Source: an uncultured Clostridia bacterium (lineage in GTDB: Bacteria; Bacillota; Clostridia; Oscillospirales; Ruminococcaceae). From it: DNA of 7,648 nucleotides. Numbering within the stretch: position 1 is the stretch's first letter; each line of letters begins with the position of its first letter. The notes beneath the pieces were generated by a model. The model saw only the letters and a program-made list of their open reading frames with translations, was not told the origin of the DNA and made no database searches. The stretch is from positions 1-7,648 of the forward strand of contig CAMVBT010000118.1 in assembly GCA_947165805.1 (NCBI GenBank), in the 5' to 3' direction. The translations under genes were made by a program, and so were the position numbers. Positions 1 through 4,824 of this stretch are shown piece after piece.

Positions 1-102
1 GAGAAACTCTGCAAGAGCGTCCTTGTCCTTCACAGCTTTCAGCTCGTTGTTGAGAGCTTCGCTGCCCTCGATCTCCTTACTGAATCCTTCGCTAGTTTTC
101 AT
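1..102 (-). CDS. Nif11-like leader peptide precursor, 3' end outside window
   Basis: Only the first 34 codons are visible; the gene runs off the left edge, so its core peptide is unknown. The protein begins MKTSEGFSKEIEGSEALNN and continues with the KAVKDKDALAEFL segment. It is almost identical to the start of the intact precursor at 1047-1286, differing at a few residues. The ATG follows an AAAGGAG ribosome binding site by about six A/T-rich bases, the same arrangement as in the paralogue. The family (Nif11-derived leader, about 70 residues ending in a double glycine) normally directs a short C-terminal core to a maturation enzyme or a C39-peptidase exporter. It lies 48 bp downstream of the precursor at 151-405, so the two are probably cotranscribed. 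The first-half identity suggests recent duplication. Confidence 0.75.
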   Translation of the reverse strand, partial: MKTSEGFSKEIEGSEALNNELKAVKDKDALAEFL

Positions 103-118
103 AAAAAACTCCTTTCCG
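1..118 (-). repeat. Long direct repeat, copy 1 (precursor 5' half)
   Basis: This stretch matches 1185-1303 at nearly every base, with only about seven differences plus one extra A before the start codon in the other copy. It covers the ribosome binding site and the first 34 codons of a precursor gene. The match continues off the window on the left. It is the footprint of a recent gene duplication. Confidence 0.85.
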
Positions 119-150
119 CCCGCTTGGGAAATGTTATTTTGTCGTCATCA

Positions 151-405
151 CTAAAACGGCCACCATTTTGCGGCAAACGGCCAGAGTCCACCTGCGACAG
201 CCTCGGCGGCATCATCGCTGATCTCACCCTCTTCGCCGTCCACCATTGAAGTCTTTACAGCCTCCGCAAAGTCCTCGAGCGATGTGCTTACACCGTTCTT
301 TTCGAGAAATGCCGCAAGAGCGTCCGGTTCATTGATAGCCTTGAGTTCTTTTTTGAGGGCCTCGTTGTTTTCCATCTCCTTGATAAATTCCTTTGCGTTC
401 TTCAT
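151..405 (-). CDS. Nif11-like precursor with 11-residue Trp-rich core
   Basis: An 84-residue peptide precursor. Residues 1-73 form a Nif11-type leader: a helical acidic/lysine-rich segment (MKNAKEFIKEMENNEALKK), a DALAAFLEKNGVSTSLEDF middle, and a terminal EISDDAAEAVAGG with the double-glycine cleavage signature. The predicted core is LWPFAAKWWPF: three Trp, two Phe and two Pro in 11 residues, with no Ser, Thr or Cys, so lanthionine or azole chemistry cannot apply to it. A strong GGGAGG site sits 8 bases before the ATG. In this family the leader guides processing and the peptide is cut after GG and exported. Whether the core is modified (for example Trp crosslinks) or exported bare as a signal or bacteriocin is unknown. 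No modifying enzyme is visible nearby. The leader assignment is confident; the function is inferred. Confidence 0.85.
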   Translation of the reverse strand: MKNAKEFIKEMENNEALKKELKAINEPDALAAFLEKNGVSTSLEDFAEAVKTSMVDGEEGEISDDAAEAVAGGLWPFAAKWWPF

Positions 406-434
406 AGTGTTTTCCTCCCGATCAGTTTAAATCC

Positions 435-686
435 TTATATTTTTTTAGATCCGTTCAGCCGTTCCTGTACTCTTTCGTACCAGCCGCCCTTGCAGAAAAG
501 GCAGGCGAGCGGGTCGCAGCCGAAGCAGTCCATTTTCCCCGTTTTCTCGGTGGAATCGAGTATGCCGAGCGCGCGCACAATGTCGTGAAAGCGCGGGTGC
601 GGCATCGGCTCGCCGCCCGTGAGCGTGATCGTGTACAGTCCTTTTTCAGAGTTATCACAGCGCAGGACACACCAATACCTGCTCAC
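435..686 (-). CDS. Cys-rich reading frame, possible frameshifted tail or radical SAM remnant
   Basis: An 83-residue frame starting at GTG, with normal-looking codon use. It overlaps the upstream Nif11-type precursor by 32 bp in another frame. It carries C6-x3-C10, then ITLTGGEPMPHPRFHDIVRAL (residues about 20-40), then a cluster C54-x2-C57-x4-C62-x2-C65 followed by KGGWYERVQ. The TGGEP stretch with its following helix resembles the SAM-binding GGEP motif of radical SAM enzymes, but the CxxxCxxC cluster is incomplete (only C-x3-C) and the length is a fraction of a real enzyme. Three readings are possible: the C-terminal half of the precursor frame at 655-1011 separated by a one-base shift, a decayed maturase fragment, or an independent small zinc- or Fe-S-binding protein. 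A GGAAGG lies 10 bases before the GTG. I do not recognise the family with certainty. Confidence 0.45.
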   Translation of the reverse strand: MSRYWCVLRCDNSEKGLYTITLTGGEPMPHPRFHDIVRALGILDSTEKTGKMDCFGCDPLACLFCKGGWYERVQERLNGSKKI

Positions 687-1011
687 CCGGCAACAGCCTT
701 CCGCAATAATTATAGAGACTTGGTTTATCGGGAACTATATATTCACCGTCACCGCAGCCGCCGGAGACCATGTCAAGCACCTCACCGGGCAGCTCGACGC
801 CTTTCACGCCCGCAAACTCCATCAGCTCGTCCATATTCTTGCACGTCTTCGCTTTTTCCCTCTGCTCGTCGGTGAGAGAGTCTATGATCCCCTTAATGAC
901 CTCCGCCAGCTTAGGGTCAATGTTTACAAAGCCCCTTTCGTCCGTCTGTATTATCTTAAACCGTGTCTGCGGCTTATTACCGTGGGTGCAACCGCGGATA
1001 ACCGGCGGCAC
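655..1011 (-). CDS. Nif11-type bacteriocin propeptide, probably damaged
   Basis: The frame contains a typical Nif11/TIGR03798-style leader: NIDPKLAEVIKGIIDSL, then TDEQREKAKTCKNMDELMEFAG, then VELPGEVLDMVSGG. The putative core starts CGDGEYIVPDKP, contains SLYNYCGRLL, and ends VLVCPAL. It carries three Cys, unlike the Trp-rich siblings. The leader should begin at about position 927, where the codon is GTA (Val), preceded by AAAGGGG at good spacing; a GTG or ATG start may have mutated there. The only legal in-frame starts upstream are GTG at 1011 and TTG at 1068 (inside the neighbouring gene), neither with a good ribosome binding site, and the residues before 927 do not look like a leader. At the 3' end the frame stops where the Cys-rich frame of 435-686 continues, suggesting a second lesion. 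The coordinates use the GTG start for want of a better one. Confidence 0.5.
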   Translation of the reverse strand: MPPVIRGCTHGNKPQTRFKIIQTDERGFVNIDPKLAEVIKGIIDSLTDEQREKAKTCKNMDELMEFAGVKGVELPGEVLDMVSGGCGDGEYIVPDKPSLYNYCGRLLPGEQVLVCPAL

Positions 1012-1046
1012 CGTTTTCCGTTGCTCTGAACGATCACGACAAAAAA

Positions 1047-1286
1047 TTATTTCCAGAATTCCCACCAATGCTTGCCGCCCGCAACGGCTTCCGCGTCGTC
1101 GTCGGGAAGCTCGCCCTCTGCTTCGGTCTTTGCCTTTATAGCCTTACCGAAATCCTCAACTGTTCCGTCAACATCGTTCTTTTTGAGAAACTCTGCAAGA
1201 GCGTCCTTGTCCTTGACAGCTTTCAGCTCGTTTTTGAGAGCTTCGCTGCCCTCGATCTCCTTAATGAATCCTTCGATTGTTTTCAT
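1047..1286 (-). CDS. Nif11-like precursor with 8-residue Trp-rich core
   Basis: A 79-residue precursor. Residues 1-71 are the leader, beginning MKTIEGFIKEIEGSEALKN and ending GELPDDDAEAVAGG. The predicted core is only KHWWEFWK: three Trp and one Phe in eight residues, flanked by Lys, without Ser, Thr or Cys. The ATG at 1286 is chosen because it follows AAAGGAG by a normal spacing and aligns with the starts of the paralogues; the frame is open further upstream but without leader-like sequence. The family role is secretion of a cleaved peptide after the double glycine. An unmodified octapeptide would be very small for a pore-forming bacteriocin, so a pheromone or a crosslinked product is an alternative. 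It lies in the same direction as the ECF sigma gene upstream. Its first 34 codons match those of the partial gene at the left edge almost exactly. Confidence 0.87.
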   Translation of the reverse strand: MKTIEGFIKEIEGSEALKNELKAVKDKDALAEFLKKNDVDGTVEDFGKAIKAKTEAEGELPDDDAEAVAGGKHWWEFWK

Positions 1287-1303
1287 AAAAAAACTCCTTT
1301 CCG
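1185..1303 (-). repeat. Long direct repeat, copy 2 (precursor 5' half)
   Basis: Copy of positions 1-118, starting GAGAAACTCTGCAAGAGCG on the plus strand and extending through the start codon and ribosome binding site of the precursor at 1047-1286. The first three substitutions are at 1215, 1233 and 1263. It may continue beyond the window in copy 1. Confidence 0.85.
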
Positions 1304-1429
1304 CCCGTTCGGGCAATTTTCTATCCTGAGCCGCCTTTCGCGGCAAATGACCGTGTTTATCTTTGACCGCCGCAGCGGTCCGCACCGGGTGAATGTTCCG
1401 GCAATTCAGCCCGGCAAAGTCCCGTTCAT

Positions 1430-1541
1430 TTATTCGATAAACGGTATAAGGGACTTTATAAATCCCCGGAAACTACCGCCGGCAACGGCCTCCGCATCGT
1501 CGTCAGCGATCCTGCCCGATAAATTCTTCGATAGTTTTCAT
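1430..1541 (-). pseudogene. Deleted, frameshifted Nif11-like precursor remnant
   Basis: The 5' end reads MKTIEEFI in the first frame, with a ribosome-binding region like those of the intact paralogues. After eight codons the sequence jumps, in a different frame, to GRIADDDAEAVAGG, the normal end of the leader, followed by a core SFRGFIKSLIPFIE and a TAA. About 50 leader codons are missing compared with the 79-residue paralogue, and the remaining 112 bases are not a multiple of three. The upstream frame hits TGA after MKTIEEFIGQDR. The gene is therefore a deletion remnant. The preserved core is Phe-rich and amphipathic, extending the pattern of short aromatic cores. It sits 33 bp after the sigma factor stop, so it was the first precursor after the regulator genes. 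Confidence 0.85.
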
Positions 1542-1556
1542 ACGGTATTCCTTTCC

Positions 1557-1568
1557 GCCCGTTCGGGC
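1557..1568 (-). repeat. Conserved mini-hairpin module before precursor start codons
   Basis: GCCCGTTCGGGC is a perfect inverted repeat (5-bp stem) directly upstream of the AAAGGA ribosome binding site of the remnant precursor. An identical element is at 1303-1314 before the intact precursor of 1047-1286, and a decayed version (CCCGCTTGGG) is at 119-128. The surrounding GCCCGAACGGGCGGAAAGGA (minus strand) is shared by the first two copies. It may simply mark the duplicated unit, or it could modulate translation; the sequence does not decide. Confidence 0.55.
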
Positions 1569-1574
1569 GTTTTG

Positions 1575-2060
1575 TTATCCTATCAGCTTTTTGAGCTGTG
1601 TCAGCGCCTTTTTGTGCAGTATCTTCATGTTCGGGTAGGACATACCCATTGCCGACGCTATCTCGGTCAGCGTTTTCCCGCCGTAGTAATGCAGTGAGAT
1701 GATGTCGCGCAGCCGTTCGTCAAGCTGTTCGAGAGCGTCCGCGAGCCGTTCGAGCGTCTGAGCGTCAATGGTCTGCTGCTCTATGTCTGTTTCGTCCGCC
1801 ATATCCTCCGGCATCTCGTCTGTCGGACGATATGAGCGGTAGAATTTCGCCACAGTACGCTTTGTTATTACGAATATGAAGCTTGAAACGGCTTTTTCCT
1901 CACCGCTGAACCTGTCCTTCTGCTTCATCACTTCACAAAACACATCGGCGCACAGGTCCCTGATGTCTTCGGCATTCCCGACACGGCCCGTTATGTAGGC
2001 TCTGACCTTCGGCTCGTACTGCTTATAGACCGCCGCCCAGTCTATGACCGCCGCTGTCAT
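1575..2060 (-). CDS. ECF-type RNA polymerase sigma factor
   Basis: A 161-residue sigma-70-family protein of the extracytoplasmic function type, with regions 2 and 4 only. Region 2 spans about residues 10-76, including NAEDIRDLCADVFCEVM (core-binding and -10 recognition helices) and SSFIFVITKRTVAKFYRSY. An acidic linker (EMPEDMADETDIEQQ) follows. Region 4 spans about 104-160, with LDERLRDIISLHYYGGKTL and the helix-turn-helix TLTEIASAMGMSYPNMKILHKKAL for -35 contact. The ATG follows AAGGAG and overlaps the end of the preceding 65-residue gene in an ATGA, implying translational coupling. No classical membrane anti-sigma factor is next to it. Its position directly before the peptide precursors suggests that it transcribes them, or is coexpressed with them; this is inference from gene order. 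Confidence 0.9.
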   Translation of the reverse strand: MTAAVIDWAAVYKQYEPKVRAYITGRVGNAEDIRDLCADVFCEVMKQKDRFSGEEKAVSSFIFVITKRTVAKFYRSYRPTDEMPEDMADETDIEQQTIDAQTLERLADALEQLDERLRDIISLHYYGGKTLTEIASAMGMSYPNMKILHKKALTQLKKLIG

Positions 2061-2254
2061 GAGAGTTTCTCCTTTTTGTGCGGGTCGGCTGTTGTCGTCC
2101 CTGCGGCGTTCAGAAGTGCGGCATCGTCGTCCGGGAGCCTGCCCTCGCCTCCGGAGAAGTCATAGCGGCTCAGCGCGTCGTCAAGCATCTTTTTCAGTCT
2201 CGGATCATTCTCGAACCGCTGATATTCGTACATCTGACGTAATCGCTGTTCCAT
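2057..2254 (-). CDS. Small protein coupled to ECF sigma, leader-like C-terminus
   Basis: A 65-residue hydrophilic protein with an excellent ribosome binding site (GGAAGGAGG, 5 bases before the ATG). The N-terminal part (MEQRLRQMYEYQRFENDPRL, then KKMLDDALSRYDF) looks helical and charged. Residues about 36-52 read GGEGRLPDDDAALLNAAG, closely resembling the leader end GELPDDDAEAVAGG of the precursor at 1047-1286, also at DNA level. A short tail rich in Thr and Lys (TTTADPHKKEKLS) follows. There is no signal peptide or membrane segment. It overlaps the sigma gene by 4 bp, so it probably acts with it, perhaps as a small anti-sigma or a sensor recognised by the same leader-binding or GG-cleaving machinery. 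I do not recognise a named family; the function is inferred only. Confidence 0.75.
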   Translation of the reverse strand: MEQRLRQMYEYQRFENDPRLKKMLDDALSRYDFSGGEGRLPDDDAALLNAAGTTTADPHKKEKLS

Positions 2255-2369
2255 TCCGTCCTCCTTCCCCGTTCGTCTTTCTGTTTATTAAGTTGCAGAA
2301 AAACACAAAAGGGATAATGTTTTTTGAAATTTCTGAAAAAATGTTAAGATTTAGTCACAATGCCCATAT

Positions 2370-3071
2370 TCATCTGCCTTTATTCAGTGCAAATGCTGTG
2401 TATTGGCGTATTACCTCGTCCTTTTTCTGACGCCCCAATCTGTAGCTGCTCCCGTCGGTCATATAAACAACGGAGGCTTTTATACGCTCGATATATGCCA
2501 TATTTACGGTTATCCCGCGCTTTACCTCCACAAAACCGTTTTTGAAAAGCACGGCTGCTTCGGAATAACCGATATGAAAGCGGCTGACATTGCCGTTCTT
2601 GACTGTTATCACCGTGTAGTGCCTGTCGCTCTCTATCCTGACGACATCGGATACACGGAATACCGTCATGTCCGTTCCGGAGCGCAGCAGTACCGTTTCG
2701 TCGGTATTTTCCCTGCGAAGCCCCGCCCTTGCGAACACCTTTACGACATCGGCTTCGGAGTACGGCTTGACGAGATACCCCGCCGCGTTCACATCAAAAG
2801 CCTCGACCGCGTGATCGGTGCTTGTGGTGCTGAAAATGACCTGTGTCGCGGGAGTGATCTCCTGCATACTGCGAACGATGTCCATTCCGTTTTCCTCGCC
2901 CAGATATATGTCCATGAACACAAGGTCATAGAAAGCGCCGCTTCTGACACTTCCGAGAAAGGCTCTCCCGCTGTCGAAGCAGTCTATCTCCATAGTGCCC
3001 GCTATCCCCATAAGCGCAAATCTGATACTGCTCGCGTCCTTTGCGTTGTCATCACATACTGCTACTCTCAT
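2370..3071 (-). CDS. LytTR-family response regulator (AgrA/LytR type)
   Basis: A 233-residue two-component response regulator. The receiver domain spans about residues 1-118: acidic D7/D8, phosphoacceptor D54 in VFMDIYLGEENG, the conserved Thr/Ser around 82 in FSTTSTDHAVEAF, and K102 in YLVKPY. The LytTR DNA-binding domain spans about 125-230, with VLLRSGTDMTVFRVSDV, HYTVITVKNG and FVEVKRGITVNMAYIERI. Such proteins bind paired direct repeats about 21 bp apart and usually control peptide or bacteriocin genes. The ATG follows GAGGAG. The gene is divergent from its presumed kinase at 3409-4749, with the operator-like repeat between them. Its leader contains a terminator hairpin 25 bp before the start codon. 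Downstream, 115 bp separate it from the small protein and sigma gene on the same strand, so read-through into the peptide region is possible. Confidence 0.93.
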   Translation of the reverse strand: MRVAVCDDNAKDASSIRFALMGIAGTMEIDCFDSGRAFLGSVRSGAFYDLVFMDIYLGEENGMDIVRSMQEITPATQVIFSTTSTDHAVEAFDVNAAGYLVKPYSEADVVKVFARAGLRRENTDETVLLRSGTDMTVFRVSDVVRIESDRHYTVITVKNGNVSRFHIGYSEAAVLFKNGFVEVKRGITVNMAYIERIKASVVYMTDGSSYRLGRQKKDEVIRQYTAFALNKGR

Positions 3072-3241
3072 TCATCTGCTCCTCGTATAATAAGATAAAA
3101 ACACTCCAAGACCCTGCCGGTCAGCAGGGCTCCGGAGTGTTTTTTGTTTGCACGGTAAGGAAACACAGTCCCGTTCACGGGCGTGCGAAAACAATCAGGA
3201 TATGTATATGGTCTGATACGAGTCTGAGCGGTTTCCGGCAT
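3068..3241 (-). CDS. Possible leader ORF coupled to response regulator
   Basis: A 57-codon open frame begins MPETAQTRIRPYTYPDC and ends IIRGADE, with its TGA overlapping the regulator's ATG (ATGA). AAAGGG lies 9 bases before its ATG. It lies wholly within the inferred leader transcript and reads through both arms of the terminator hairpin at 3097-3145. If translated, ribosomes would block the hairpin and allow transcription into the regulator gene. The protein matches nothing I recognise, and its second half is largely translated hairpin, so chance is a serious alternative. Confidence 0.2.
   Translation of the reverse strand: MPETAQTRIRPYTYPDCFRTPVNGTVFPYRANKKHSGALLTGRVLECFYLIIRGADE
3097..3145 (-). 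terminator. Intrinsic terminator hairpin in regulator leader
   Basis: The outer stem AAAAACACTCC (3097-3107) pairs with GGAGTGTTTTT (3134-3144), and the inner stem CCCTGC (3112-3117) pairs with GCAGGG (3124-3129) around a 6-base loop. Runs of A and T flank both sides, so it could work in both directions. On the minus strand it ends 25 bp before the response-regulator ATG and downstream of the only good promoter for that gene, so it is either an attenuator or the end of a short leader RNA. Confidence 0.75.
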
Positions 3242-3273
3242 ATCATGTATCCCTTTCGTTCATACTTTTTTGT

Positions 3274-3304
3274 ATTATATCACAAATTTTATCGTTTGTG
3301 TCAA
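3274..3304 (-). promoter_or_regulatory. Promoter for response regulator (minus)
   Basis: On the minus strand TTGACA (3304-3299) is followed after 19 bases by TATAAT (3279-3274), with an extended -10 TG one base before it. The long spacer is compensated by the perfect hexamers and extended -10. Transcription would start near 3267, giving a leader of about 195 bases before the regulator ATG. Confidence 0.65.
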
Positions 3305-3308
3305 ATAA

Positions 3309-3338
3309 TGCACCAAAAACGCAAAACTGTGCACGAAA
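3309..3338. promoter_or_regulatory. Candidate LytTR operator: 21-bp-spaced direct repeat
   Basis: TGCACCAAA (3309-3317) and TGCACGAAA (3330-3338) are direct repeats exactly 21 bp apart, with further matches on both sides (AAA before, AC after). LytTR regulators are known to bind two direct repeats on one DNA face about two helical turns apart. The pair lies between the -35 elements of the divergent regulator and kinase promoters, suiting autoregulation of both. Confidence 0.5.
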
Positions 3339-3346
3339 TACAAATG

Positions 3347-3375
3347 TTGACTTTAGTGCCTTTTTATGCTATCAT
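3347..3375 (+). promoter_or_regulatory. Promoter for histidine kinase (plus)
   Basis: TTGACT (3347-3352), a 17-base spacer, and TATCAT (3370-3375). Transcription would begin near 3382, about 27 bases before the kinase ATG. This supports ATG 3409 over upstream in-frame starts, which would overlap or precede the promoter. The candidate operator ends 8 bp before the -35. Confidence 0.7.
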
Positions 3376-3408
3376 ATATCTTATCCGATATCATGGAAGG
3401 TGCGTTTT

Positions 3409-4749
3409 ATGAAAACAGATTTTTCCGTTTGGGAAGCGCTTTTATATACATTTCTCAATTCGTTTCCGTATATGATGCTCGTTCTGTTCTCTTTCAGAGG
3501 ACGGTGGAGATTTGGCAGACGGGTGACGATGCTGCTGCTTGCCGCCGCTGTGATCTCACAGGTGTCGCTCAATACTTACCGTTTCTTTTCGCCTTATGTG
3601 CAAAGCCCGGTCTTTGATGTCATCATCTCGGTGATATACATCGGGTTTATCTTTCTCGCAGTAAAGGAGCGCTTCGGCAAGCTCGTATTTACAGTCCTCA
3701 TGCTTATGGATCTCGGAAATCTTGTCATAGTCGTTTCCAAGTGCCTTGAGGGAATTTTCTTCCCGCAGGAGGCTCTGCTGCGGTATCATTTCACCTATTC
3801 GCTCTTTATGATACCCGTGCTCGCGATACTGATAACGGCGGTATATCTGCTGATCTTCAAGGACATAACGGCGGACTACGATCCCGATTCCGAGCAGTCC
3901 TCCGCAAGCGTATATCTCTGGCGGTATCTGTGGCTTATCCCGGGCGTTTTCTATATTATATGGACGCAGCATTTTTATACCCCCGGCAAGCCCGCTCTCG
4001 AAAACGCTCTCGACCCGCTCAGCACGGGGTATCTGCTGCTGATAGACGCGGGCTCGGTGCTTATCTACCGCACTATCGTCCGGCTTTCGACGGTATATGA
4101 AAAAAGCGCCCGGCTTCAGGCCGAAAATCACGAGCTTGAACTGCAGAAGATGCAGTATGATACCATGAAAGAGCGTCTGGAGGATATGCGCCGCACCAAT
4201 CACGACCTGCGGCATCATGTGGTGCTCCTGAAACAGATACGGGAAAACGGCGATCTTTCGGCTCTCGATGAGCTTATAGCGTCATACCCCGCCCCGATAC
4301 TTCACGACCAGTCTCTCATATACTGCGAGAACGATACGCTCAACGCGGTACTGACATATTTTTCGGAAACAGCGCTGAAATACGATATAGAATTTTCGGC
4401 AGACATTACGCTCCCCGAGCTCTGCTTTATCGAAAAGCCCGACATCGCCGTTATGTTCGGGAATATCCTCGAAAACGCGGTCGAAGCCTGTAAATATGTT
4501 GACGGAAAGCGGTATATCAGGATAGCGGGCAGCTATCAGCATGATCCCGAACAGCTTTCCTTCATCATCGAGAACAACTATAAGATAGAGCCGCACATTA
4601 CCGAGAACGGCAGATTTCTTTCGTCCAAGCACAAGGGTAACGGCATCGGTATCAGCTCCGTAAGGCACATTATCGAGAAGTACGGCGGCGATCATTCATT
4701 CGTACCCGATAACGGCGTGTTTGTCGTTTCGGTGATAATAGGAAAATAA
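3409..4749 (+). CDS. GHKL sensor histidine kinase, AgrC-like
   Basis: A 446-residue membrane histidine kinase of the peptide-sensing (AgrC/HPK10-like) class. The N-terminal half has about seven membrane segments (near residues 8-28, 38-58, 66-86, 90-110, 128-150, 170-187 and 205-222), forming the sensor. A coiled coil spans about 225-262. The phosphoacceptor region is TNHDLRHHVVLLKQI, with H269 the likely site. The ATPase domain has the N box FGNILENAVEAC (N352, N356) and the G box KGNGIGISSVRHIIEKYGG; it lacks the D box of classical HisKA kinases, as expected of GHKL proteins. ATG 3409 is chosen because the promoter lies just upstream and GGAAGG precedes it. The kinase probably phosphorylates the divergent LytTR regulator. 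The ligand is unknown; a peptide made at 1-1541 is an attractive but unproven candidate. Confidence 0.93.
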   Translation: MKTDFSVWEALLYTFLNSFPYMMLVLFSFRGRWRFGRRVTMLLLAAAVISQVSLNTYRFFSPYVQSPVFDVIISVIYIGFIFLAVKERFGKLVFTVLMLMDLGNLVIVVSKCLEGIFFPQEALLRYHFTYSLFMIPVLAILITAVYLLIFKDITADYDPDSEQSSASVYLWRYLWLIPGVFYIIWTQHFYTPGKPALENALDPLSTGYLLLIDAGSVLIYRTIVRLSTVYEKSARLQAENHELELQKMQYDTMKERLEDMRRTNHDLRHHVVLLKQIRENGDLSALDELIASYPAPILHDQSLIYCENDTLNAVLTYFSETALKYDIEFSADITLPELCFIEKPDIAVMFGNILENAVEACKYVDGKRYIRIAGSYQHDPEQLSFIIENNYKIEPHITENGRFLSSKHKGNGIGISSVRHIIEKYGGDHSFVPDNGVFVVSVIIGK

Positions 4750-4754
4750 AAACA

Positions 4755-4799
4755 CCCGGGCAGTACCGCACTTCGGTACTGCCCGGGATATCTTTTATT
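4755..4799. terminator. Strong bidirectional terminator between convergent genes
   Basis: CCCGGGCAGTACCG (4755-4768) and CGGTACTGCCCGGG (4774-4787) form a perfect 14-bp stem with a 5-base loop. ATATCTTTTATT follows on the plus strand and A-rich sequence precedes it. It ends the kinase gene and, read in reverse, the acyl-CoA synthetase gene. Confidence 0.9.
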
Positions 4800-4824
4800 G
4801 GTACTGCCCGGGATATCTTTTATT
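4775..4824. repeat. Perfect 25-bp tandem duplication
   Basis: The 25 bases beginning GGTACTGCCCGGGATATC at 4775-4799 are repeated exactly and without spacer at 4800-4824. The unit comprises the right arm and T-rich tail of the terminator. The second copy includes the stop codon (TAA, 4822-4820) of the synthetase gene, so the left arm could pair with either copy. Confidence 0.95.

Noticed and set aside
585..1029. Overlapping plus-strand frames across the precursor region
   Set aside because: No ribosome binding sites, Arg/Ser-rich low-information translations, and antisense to leader-bearing minus-strand frames.
1..1310. CRISPR-like repetition
   Set aside because: The repeated units are coding leader sequences with ribosome binding sites, not short regularly spaced palindromic repeats with spacers.
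1330..1380. Two small hairpins (GCCGC/GCGGC and GACCGC/GCGGTC) between the precursor genes
   Set aside because: Short stems without a T tract; too weak to call a terminator or structured RNA.
2316..2345. AATGTT direct repeats and a near-palindrome around GAAATTTC before the small protein gene
   Set aside because: The repeat spacing is 24 bp, not the 21 of the LytTR candidate, and the run is A/T-rich enough to arise by chance. I also could not assign a convincing promoter in 2255-2369.
3298..3408. N-terminal extension of the histidine kinase
   Set aside because: The -35 and -10 elements lie inside this stretch and the extra residues do not resemble a kinase sensor; ATG 3409 has a ribosome binding site.
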